A stretch of 12,690 nucleotides of DNA from an uncultured Collinsella sp. (GTDB lineage Bacteria; Actinomycetota; Coriobacteriia; Coriobacteriales; Coriobacteriaceae), in assembly GCA_900550965.1 (NCBI GenBank), contig URUC01000057.1, positions 1 through 12,690 of the forward strand, written 5' to 3'. The notes beneath the pieces were generated by a model. It was not told the DNA's origin and searched no databases. It was given only the letters and a program-made list of their open reading frames with translations. The position numbers and the translations under genes are program-made. Below, one piece after another: positions 1-6,654 of the stretch (position 1 is its first letter; each line of letters opens with the position of its first letter).

Positions 1-1458
1 GACTACGCGCTCCAGGCCTTCCATCAGCGGTTTTGAGAACATGGAGCGGCTGCCGTGCGAAAACTCGCGGCGCAAGTCGGCAATGCGGACCGTGGGCAGC
101 ACGGCATTTCCCGGGCGCTCAGGCATCTCGACACGAGTCCAGGTGGCACCGTTGTACGTGCCGCGGCGGCAGCGGTCGAGGGCCTCCGCAGAAGGCGTGG
201 CCGAGCCCAACACGAGCGGACACCGATAGCGGCGCGCCATCTCGGCAGCCACCTCGCGCGCATGGTAGCGCGGGCTGGAGCCCTGCTTGTAGCTGGTCTC
301 GTGCTCCTCGTCGATGATGATAAGACCCAGGTCGCTGAGCGGGCAAAAGAGCGCCGAGCGGGCGCCCACGACCACACGCGCGGCACCGCTGGCGACCATA
401 TCCCACTGGTCCAGGCGCTCGCCAGCAGAAAGTCGCGAATGGAACACGGCAACCGTCTCGCCAAAGCGCGAACGGAAGCGGCCGACAGTCTGGGCCGTCA
501 GCGAAATCTCGGGCACGAGCACGCAGGCCGAACGGCCGGCCGCCAGCACGCGCTCGATAGCGGAGAGGTAGACCTCGGTTTTGCCAGATCCGGTGACGCC
601 ATCGACAAGGACCACGTCGCCATGGGCGTCAAGGCGGGCGCGCTCAATCTCCGCGAGGGCCTGCTGCTGGCCGTTGGTAAGCGAGACCGGCGCTTTGCCG
701 CTCGCGGAGGACAGCGTGGTCTGCTCGCTGCAGCCACGCCACGCACGGCGTTCCTCCACCGCCACGACGCCGCGTTTTTCGAGCGCCTTGATGGTCGCCG
801 ACATGCTGTTGTAGAGCAGGTTGAGGTCGCGCGTCGTGACCGGGCCGCATTGGAGCGCCTCAATGAGCTGACGCTGGCGGACCGCGGTCTTGGGCGGCGT
901 GTAGTCGAAACCCTCGGGCGTGAGCATGACCCAACGGTTTTGGATGGGTTTGACGGCGGGGCGCTCAACGGTCCACACGCCGTCATCGCCCTTGACCACG
1001 CGCGGGCTTCCACCCGGGGGCAAGAACAGGCGCAGGCACTCGGAAAGCGTCGCGACGTACTCGCGGCTCATCCAGCGTGCGATACGGGCGGCTTCGGCGG
1101 TAAAGAGCGGTTTGCTGAGGATGGCCTCGATGGGCTTAATGCGCGCAGGGTCGAGGGCGTTGTTGCCCTGCAGGTCGCCCAGCTCAGGCGCGATGTCGAC
1201 GACATAGCCCGCGGCGGCACGGTTACCAAAGTTAACCAGGACCGTGGATCCGATCTGCGCCTCGTTGGCAAGGGATTGGGGAACGCCGTAAGCAAACGGC
1301 TCGGACAGCGCACGCGTCGGGATGTCGAGGACCACGCTCGCGTAGGCGGTGATGGGCTCGGGCGCTGGTTCGAGCTTGGTCGGGGCAGCAGCAGGCACGG
1401 GCTTCACCGGAGCCTCCTCCGGTTCCGGCGAACCAAACAGCGACAGTTGCTCGGCCAT
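1..1458 (-). CDS. priA: Primosomal protein N' (PriA), replication restart helicase; C-terminus cut by window edge
   Basis: PriA is the 3'-to-5' superfamily 2 DNA helicase that recognises stalled or repaired forks and reloads the replicative helicase. The 486 visible residues run from the start to the left edge. An N-terminal Pro/Glu/Ala-rich tail (about 12-37) precedes the 3'-DNA-binding region (about 38-135). A winged-helix segment (about 186-240) and the helicase core (from about 258) follow. Walker A is GVTGSGKTE (287-295), motif II is DEEH (383-386) preceded by three isoleucines, and motif III is GSATPS (418-423). DEEH followed by ETSYKQ is typical of PriA. Known PriA proteins are about 730-800 residues, so the second helicase lobe and zinc-binding region lie outside the window. 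The ATG at 1458 has AGGAGG ten bases upstream (1469-1474). It lies 89 bases downstream of gltX on the same strand. Identification is secure. Confidence 0.96.
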   Translation of the reverse strand, partial: MAEQLSLFGSPEPEEAPVKPVPAAAPTKLEPAPEPITAYASVVLDIPTRALSEPFAYGVPQSLANEAQIGSTVLVNFGNRAAAGYVVDIAPELGDLQGNNALDPARIKPIEAILSKPLFTAEAARIARWMSREYVATLSECLRLFLPPGGSPRVVKGDDGVWTVERPAVKPIQNRWVMLTPEGFDYTPPKTAVRQRQLIEALQCGPVTTRDLNLLYNSMSATIKALEKRGVVAVEERRAWRGCSEQTTLSSASGKAPVSLTNGQQQALAEIERARLDAHGDVVLVDGVTGSGKTEVYLSAIERVLAAGRSACVLVPEISLTAQTVGRFRSRFGETVAVFHSRLSAGERLDQWDMVASGAARVVVGARSALFCPLSDLGLIIIDEEHETSYKQGSSPRYHAREVAAEMARRYRCPLVLGSATPSAEALDRCRRGTYNGATWTRVEMPERPGNAVLPTVRIADLRREFSHGSRSMFSKPLMEGLERVV

Positions 1459-1487
1459 GGTCCCAGCACCTCCTATCCCATATGTCT

Positions 1488-1524
1488 ACAGAAACAAGAG
1501 CCCCGCTCTGAGTGAACGGGGCTC
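1488..1524 (-). terminator. Intrinsic terminator after gltX
   Basis: On the minus strand GAGCCCCG (1524-1517) pairs perfectly with CGGGGCTC (1505-1498) around an 11-base loop. A T-rich run, TTGTTTCTGT, follows at 1497-1488. It begins 24 bases after the gltX stop codon and ends only 14 bases before the priA ribosome site. It should end gltX transcription, or throttle readthrough into priA. Confidence 0.75.
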
Positions 1525-1547
1525 GGATACATACGTTTGCGCAGCGA

Positions 1548-3023
1548 TTACAGCGCCATCGTGCGGGCGCGGTCGATGCGCGCCAGGCAGTCGTCGCGGC
1601 CGACAAGTGCCATGGTCTCGCCCAGCGGAGGGCTCACCATATTGCCGCAGACGGCGACGCGCACAGCCTGGAAGACCACGCGCTTCTTAAGGTCCATCTG
1701 CTCGGGCAGCGGCTCAAGCGCGGCGTCGATGTTGGCAGCCGTCCACTCGTCCACGCCCTCGAGCGCGGCCTTGGCGGCATCCAGAATGGCGCCCATGCCC
1801 TCCTTGGCCAGGCCCTTGGTAACGGACTTCTCGTCATACTCGAGCGTCTCGGCCGTAGCGAAGATGGGAGCGGCGACGGTCACGGCGTCGGCCGGCATCT
1901 TGGTGCGCGGCTTGACGATGGCGGCAAGTGCGTCGATCCAGTCCTCGCCGTACTCGACGTTGCCCTCGATGAGACCTGCCTCGTGCAGCTCGGGGACCAT
2001 AATCTCGTCGGCAAACTGAGTATCGGACATGCCGTTGATGTACTCGGCGTTGACCCAATCAAGCTTCTTGGGGTCGAAGGTCGCCGGGTTCTTGGAGATA
2101 CGATCGAGCGAGAACTTACTGGCCAGGACATCGCGCGGGATGATCGTGGTCTCGCCGTCGAGCGACCAGCCGAGCAGTGCCAGATAGTTGACGAAGGCGT
2201 CGGACAAGTAACCGGCGTCGCGGTACTCCTCCACCGAGGTGGCGCCGTGGCGCTTGGAGAGCTTCTTGCCGTCGGCACCCAGGATCATGGAGATGTGGGC
2301 GAACGTGGGCACGGGCGCGCCGAGGGCCTCGTAGACCATGACCTGGCGCGGGGTGTTGGACAGGTGGTCGTCGCCGCGGATGACATGGGTGATCTTCATC
2401 ATGGCGTCGTCGACGACGGTCGCGAAGTTGTACGTGGGCGTGCCATCGGAGCGGAAGATGACGAAGTCGTCGAGCTCCTTGGCGTCGAAGGTCACCTCGC
2501 CGTGGACGGCGTCGTGGATGACGACGTCGCCGCGGTCCTCGGGCACCTTGATGCGCAGAACGTAGGACTCGCCGGCCTCGATGCGGCGGCGGGCCTCCTC
2601 GGGATCAAGATCGCGGCAACGGCGCTGATAGCCCTGGAAGGGGTCCTTGCGCTCCTGCGCGGCCTTGCGGTCGGCGTCGAGCTGCTCCTTGGTGCAGAAG
2701 CAGGGATAGGCCTTGCCTTCGTCCCAAAGCTTCTGGGCGGCCTGCTTGTACAGGTCCAGGCGCTCGGTCTGGGCGTAGGGGCCAAAGTCGCCGCCCACCT
2801 CGGGACCCTCGTCCCAGTCCAGGCCCAGCCAACGCATAGCGCGCAGGATGATCTGCGTATTCTCGTCGGTGGAGCGGGTGGGGTCGGTGTCGTCGATGCG
2901 CAGGATGAACGTACCGCCGTTTGCACGGGCGAAAGCCCAGTTATAGATAGCGGTGCGGGCGCCGCCGATGTGCAGCTTGCCCGTGGGTGAGGGTGCAAAA
3001 CGGACGCGAACGTCTGATGCCAT
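1548..3023 (-). CDS. gltX: Glutamyl-tRNA synthetase
   Basis: This class I aminoacyl-tRNA synthetase charges glutamate onto tRNA-Glu in the cytoplasm. In many Gram-positives it also mischarges tRNA-Gln, for later amidation. It has 491 residues, close to the family norm (about 470-500). The N-terminal signature FAPSPTGKLHIGG is at 9-21 (HIGG is the HIGH motif), and KLSKR, the second ATP-binding signature, is at 254-258. A CFC pair followed by a YQRRC segment sits where some GluRS bind zinc, but the fourth ligand (usually His in E. coli) appears to be Asp, so zinc binding is uncertain. An upstream in-frame ATG at 3062 would add 13 residues. I chose the ATG at 3023 because GAGGAG lies six bases before it and the family starts just ahead of the FAPSPTG motif. 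It is transcribed away from metK. Confidence 0.97.
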   Translation of the reverse strand: MASDVRVRFAPSPTGKLHIGGARTAIYNWAFARANGGTFILRIDDTDPTRSTDENTQIILRAMRWLGLDWDEGPEVGGDFGPYAQTERLDLYKQAAQKLWDEGKAYPCFCTKEQLDADRKAAQERKDPFQGYQRRCRDLDPEEARRRIEAGESYVLRIKVPEDRGDVVIHDAVHGEVTFDAKELDDFVIFRSDGTPTYNFATVVDDAMMKITHVIRGDDHLSNTPRQVMVYEALGAPVPTFAHISMILGADGKKLSKRHGATSVEEYRDAGYLSDAFVNYLALLGWSLDGETTIIPRDVLASKFSLDRISKNPATFDPKKLDWVNAEYINGMSDTQFADEIMVPELHEAGLIEGNVEYGEDWIDALAAIVKPRTKMPADAVTVAAPIFATAETLEYDEKSVTKGLAKEGMGAILDAAKAALEGVDEWTAANIDAALEPLPEQMDLKKRVVFQAVRVAVCGNMVSPPLGETMALVGRDDCLARIDRARTMAL

Positions 3024-3029
3024 GGAAAT

Positions 3030-3035
3030 CTCCTC
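3030..3035 (-). promoter_or_regulatory. Ribosome binding site that fixes the gltX start
   Basis: GAGGAG on the minus strand, six bases before the ATG at 3023. No comparable site precedes the upstream in-frame ATG at 3062. That codon also lies at or just upstream of the transcript start expected from the -10 box at 3064-3069. Confidence 0.8.
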
Positions 3036-3063
3036 GATTGCAGGATGGATGTCTAACCGCACC

Positions 3064-3069
3064 AGTATA
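3064..3069 (-). promoter_or_regulatory. Probable gltX -10 box
   Basis: TATACT on the minus strand matches five of six bases of the sigma-70 family -10 consensus, and puts a transcript start near 3058 with a leader of about 35 bases. No good -35 box is seen at 16-18 bases spacing; TTGTGC at 19 bases is the best available. The leader is too short for a T-box. Confidence 0.5.
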
Positions 3070-3103
3070 AAGCATCAAAGCAACCTCCGCACAAAGGGCA
3101 CCG

Positions 3104-3201
3104 ACCTACTCATTGGGGACAGACTTAAATGACCATTCTTTGGGCAACCTGTCGGCACTTAGCCAAGGCTGGTCATTTAAGTCTGTCCCCAATGAGTAGG
3201 T
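3104..3201. repeat. Perfect palindromic repeat, REPIN/MITE-like
   Basis: Two arms of 32 bases (3104-3135 and 3170-3201) are exact reverse complements. The arm contains ATTGGGGACAGACTTAAATG. The 34-base centre continues the pairing imperfectly (TTGGGC against GCCAA, one bulge), so the unit could fold into one long hairpin. From memory, the TGGGGACAGACTT core recurs in palindromes linked to RAYT (Y1, IS200-like) transposases. No transposase is encoded here, so any mobility would be in trans. There is no T-tract, so it is not an ordinary terminator. It fills the space between the divergent gltX and metK promoters. Confidence 0.9.
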
Positions 3202-3233
3202 GCGGAAAGGGTGTGAATGTTTGATTTACGCGC

Positions 3234-3239
3234 TATGAT
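3234..3239 (+). promoter_or_regulatory. Possible metK -10 box
   Basis: TATGAT matches five of six bases of the -10 consensus. It would start the transcript near 3246, giving a leader of about 60 bases. The hexamer 17 bases upstream (GTGTGA, 3211-3216) is a poor -35. The site lies 33 bases outside the palindrome, so the repeat may set the upstream limit of this promoter. Confidence 0.4.
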
Positions 3240-3257
3240 GTGCCCTTGCATAGAGAG

Positions 3258-3294
3258 CCCGGCGGAATGGTAACGGTCGCCGGGACACGTTTTT
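3258..3294 (+). promoter_or_regulatory. metK leader hairpin followed by a T run, possible attenuator
   Basis: CCCGGCG (3258-3264) pairs with CGCCGGG (3278-3284) around a 13-base loop. Five bases later comes TTTTT (3290-3294), directly before the GAAAGGA ribosome site of metK. The gap between stem and T run makes it a non-standard terminator. It does not look like a SAM-I, SAM-II or S(MK) riboswitch: the conserved cores are absent and the leader is too short. Function unknown. Confidence 0.4.
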
Positions 3295-3306
3295 GAAAGG
3301 ACAATC

Positions 3307-4587
<1,281 letters not shown>

Positions 4588-4624
4588 GCTAGCGGCAAAA
4601 GCTACAGCCAAATCGAAACGCACC

Positions 4625-4659
4625 AAAAGAGGTGCCGGACCAACCGGTACCTCTTTTTT
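4625..4659 (+). terminator. Intrinsic terminator of metK
   Basis: A 14-pair stem (4625-4638 with 4644-4657, one G-T pair) has a five-base loop and runs into TTTTTT (4654-4659). It lies 37 bases after the metK stop. This is a textbook Rho-independent terminator. Confidence 0.93.
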
Positions 4660-4753
4660 ATTAATCGGTGGTGAAGATGAGCCGACCTGGGACGCAGAAT
4701 AGGTTCCCAGCTGATGAATTTTGCAGCAAGCGTGCCCCTACCATGTATCCTAA
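4660..4753 (+). other. First part of the metK-sdaA intergenic region; no gene seen
   Basis: The metK-sdaA gap is 310 bases (4588-4897). This part has no credible reading frame with a ribosome site. It holds a small hairpin, CTGGGA (4687-4692) with TCCCAG (4705-4710), and a weak promoter-like pair listed separately. The rest of the gap is the large inverted repeat at 4754-4874. Confidence 0.5.
4721..4751 (+). promoter_or_regulatory. Weak promoter candidate for sdaA
   Basis: TTGCAG (4721-4726) and TATCCT (4746-4751) are 19 bases apart, with partial matches to -35 and -10. Transcription would begin about where the left arm of the inverted repeat begins, placing nearly the whole repeat in the sdaA leader. 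A promoter inside or after the repeat cannot be excluded. Confidence 0.25.
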
Positions 4754-4874
4754 GTTCCGAGGGCTTTGGTATTTGGTCGATCGCGAGTTCCGCACGAGCC
4801 GGAGGCCACTTAATGTGGCCTCCGTGCGAGCCAGGACTGTAGAGCAGGCGACCAAATACCAAAGCCCTCGGAAC
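4754..4874. repeat. Large inverted repeat with nested hairpin, upstream of sdaA
   Basis: The 26-base arms 4754-4779 and 4849-4874 are exact reverse complements. Inside them AGTTC (4786-4790) can pair with GGACT (4834-4838, one G-T), CGCAC (4791-4795) with GTGCG (4824-4828), and GGAGGCCAC (4801-4809) with GTGGCCTCC (4815-4823) around the loop TTAAT. The two bulges share the hexamer CGAGCC (4795-4800 and 4827-4832). The structure ends 13 bases before the sdaA ribosome site and leaves that site free. No T run follows, so it is not a standard attenuator. It may be a palindromic mobile element, or a structured leader RNA. Confidence 0.88.
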
Positions 4875-4897
4875 GACGGGATAGAACAGGAGCGCAT

Positions 4898-6505
4898 ATG
4901 GCAGGCAAGCCGCAAACACTAGCTACGACCTCGGCATTCGAGATCTTGGGGCCCGTCATGGTCGGCCCCAGCTCATCGCACACCGCCGGCGCCCTGCGCT
5001 GCGCCCAAGTTGCCGCCAGCCTGCTGGAAGGCCGCATCACCAAAGTCACCTTTGGCCTGTGGAACTCCTTCGCCCACACCTACCGCGGCCACGGCACCGA
5101 CCGTGCGCTCGTCGCGGGCATCCTGGGCCTCGACACCGATGACGAAAACATCAAGCAGGCCTTTGACCTCGCACGTGAGCAGGGCCTCGAATATCACTTT
5201 GACATCAAGGGCGACGACGCCTCCATCCACCCCAACACCGTCGACATCGATATGGTCGACGCCACGGGCGCCACAGCAGAGGTCCGCGGCGAGAGCTTGG
5301 GCGGCGGCAAGATGCGCATCAGCCGCATTAACGGCGTCGGCGTCGACATCTCGGGTATGTATTCCACGCTCTTCGTGGCGCACCAGGACGTCCCCGGCGT
5401 GCTCGCAGCGCTCACCAACCTGCTCGCCTACGCCCATGTGAACATCGCCTTCTGCCGCACCTACCGCACCGAAGTGGGCGGCCAGGCCTACTCCGTCTTT
5501 GAGACCGACGGCGCCCCCGACGACACCGTCGTCCCCATGCTCCGCAAGCTCGACAATGTCGATTACGCGACCTTTATCGAGCTCCCCGGTTCTGCCTCGT
5601 CGCTCTCCCCCGGCGTCTCGGCAAAGGAAATCTTCGACGACGGCGAGCAGCTGCTCGATGCGTGCGAGGAACTGGGGATCAACATCGGCGCCGTCATGGC
5701 CGTGCGCGAGGCACGTCTGACCGGCGAGGCACACGCTATCGCCGCCATGCGCCGCGTGCTCGACGTCATGCGCGAAGAGACCACAGCCCCCATTTCCAAT
5801 CCACAGCGCTCGCTCGGCGGCCTCATCGGCGGCGAGGCAAAGCTTGTCGATGCCACCAGCCGAAACGATCTGAGCATAAGCCTGATGGGCGCCGTCCAGA
5901 CCGACGCCGTGGCCCGCGCCATGGCCGTGCTCGAGCGCTCCGCCACCATGGGCGTGATCGTCGCAGCTCCGACGGCAGGATCCGCGGGTGTTGTGCCCGG
6001 CTGCGTGCTGGCGCTCGCAGACCATCTGCAGCTGGACGACGAGCAGGTCATGGATGCCCTTTATTGCGCCGCCGCCATCGGCCTCAACCTCACCACGAGC
6101 GCCTGCGTTGCCGGCGCCGAGGGCGGCTGTCAGGCCGAGGTCGGAAGTGCGGCCGCCATGGCCGCCGCCGCACTGGTGCAGATGCTCGGCGGCACGCCCG
6201 GGCAGGCGCTCGACGCCAGTTCCATCGCGCTGAGTAATCTGCTGGGCCTCGTTTGTGACCCCGTCGGTGGCCTCGTGGAGGTGCCCTGCCAAAACCGCAA
6301 CGCCATCGGTGTGGCAGCCGCCTTTAGCTCCGCACAGCTTGCCCTCGCCGGCATTAAGAGCCTGGTGCCGTTTGACCAGATGGCGCACGTCGTGCTCTCG
6401 GTGGGCCACGCGTTGCCGGCCACGCTGCGCGAGACGGCAAAGGGCGGCATCGCGCAGGCTCCGGCCGCACTTTCGGCCTGTGCAAAATGCGGTGTGTGCG
6501 GGTAG
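4898..6505 (+). CDS. sdaA: Iron-sulfur L-serine dehydratase (ammonia-lyase), beta-ACT-alpha single chain
   Basis: It converts L-serine to pyruvate and ammonia with a [4Fe-4S] cluster as Lewis acid, feeding serine into central metabolism in anaerobes. The 535 residues fall into three parts. The beta domain (about 10-150) carries GPSSSHTAG (23-31). An ACT-type domain (about 154-230) follows. The alpha catalytic domain (about 245-535) carries APTAGSAG (357-364). Cluster ligands are probably Cys411, Cys453 and Cys464; their 42- and 11-residue spacings match the ligands I recall for the Legionella enzyme. The C-terminal CAKCGVCG supplies Cys528, 531 and 534, near where that family's terminal 'tail-in-mouth' cysteine sits. 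Bacillus makes beta-ACT and alpha as two proteins, and E. coli fuses them without ACT. AGGAG sits five bases before the ATG. Transcription ends at the 6524-6550 hairpin. Confidence 0.96.
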   Translation: MAGKPQTLATTSAFEILGPVMVGPSSSHTAGALRCAQVAASLLEGRITKVTFGLWNSFAHTYRGHGTDRALVAGILGLDTDDENIKQAFDLAREQGLEYHFDIKGDDASIHPNTVDIDMVDATGATAEVRGESLGGGKMRISRINGVGVDISGMYSTLFVAHQDVPGVLAALTNLLAYAHVNIAFCRTYRTEVGGQAYSVFETDGAPDDTVVPMLRKLDNVDYATFIELPGSASSLSPGVSAKEIFDDGEQLLDACEELGINIGAVMAVREARLTGEAHAIAAMRRVLDVMREETTAPISNPQRSLGGLIGGEAKLVDATSRNDLSISLMGAVQTDAVARAMAVLERSATMGVIVAAPTAGSAGVVPGCVLALADHLQLDDEQVMDALYCAAAIGLNLTTSACVAGAEGGCQAEVGSAAAMAAAALVQMLGGTPGQALDASSIALSNLLGLVCDPVGGLVEVPCQNRNAIGVAAAFSSAQLALAGIKSLVPFDQMAHVVLSVGHALPATLRETAKGGIAQAPAALSACAKCGVCG

Positions 6506-6523
6506 CGACAAAGAACGACTCGA

Positions 6524-6550
6524 AGGTGGGACAAATGTCCCACCTCTTTT
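6524..6550 (+). terminator. Intrinsic terminator of sdaA
   Basis: AGGTGGGAC (6524-6532) pairs perfectly with GTCCCACCT (6537-6545) around AAAT, followed by CTTTT. It begins 19 bases after the sdaA stop. The T run is short but the stem is strong. Confidence 0.82.
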
Positions 6551-6568
6551 GAATGCCACCGTTTCCAT

Positions 6569-6597
6569 ACCACAATCAACTAGGTAATCGCTATAAT
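6569..6597 (+). promoter_or_regulatory. Promoter of the L,D-transpeptidase gene
   Basis: A perfect -10 box, TATAAT (6592-6597), sits 17 bases after ACCACA (6569-6574), a weak -35 matching the last three consensus bases. It follows the sdaA terminator and predicts a start near 6604 and a leader of about 50 bases. Confidence 0.6.
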
Positions 6598-6639
6598 GCA
6601 AGCCCAGTAAAAACACGATGAGCCGCAAGGCGAAATTCG

Positions 6640-6644
6640 AAGGA
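6640..6644 (+). promoter_or_regulatory. Ribosome binding site that decides the L,D-transpeptidase start
   Basis: AAGGA lies one base before an ATG at 6646, too close to serve it. It lies ten bases before the in-frame ATG at 6655, which is acceptable. This favours 6655 and a protein three residues shorter. Confidence 0.55.
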
Positions 6645-6654
6645 TATGCACACG

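Noticed and set aside
55..1515. Long plus-strand open frame antisense to priA
   Set aside because: It mirrors the priA codon phase. The protein is low-complexity Arg/Ala/Gly with no motif, while the minus strand has intact helicase motifs in order.
1512..2990. Long plus-strand open frame antisense to gltX
   Set aside because: Shadow of gltX in GC-rich DNA; the minus-strand product has HIGH and KLSKR signatures.
3024..3103. T-box leader for gltX
   Set aside because: The predicted leader is only about 35 bases, with no T-box sequence or antiterminator.
3202..3306. SAM riboswitch in front of metK
   Set aside because: The conserved cores of SAM-I, SAM-II and S(MK) are not present and only about 60 leader bases are available. 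Only a simple hairpin with a displaced T run is supported.
4602..4919. Minus-strand frame between metK and sdaA
   Set aside because: It runs through the metK terminator and the inverted repeat, has no family resemblance, and depends on palindromic DNA for its length.
4973..6628. Long minus-strand open frame antisense to sdaA
   Set aside because: Composition is His/Gly/Val/Ala-rich with no family resemblance. It covers the sdaA terminator, and sdaA carries full catalytic motifs.
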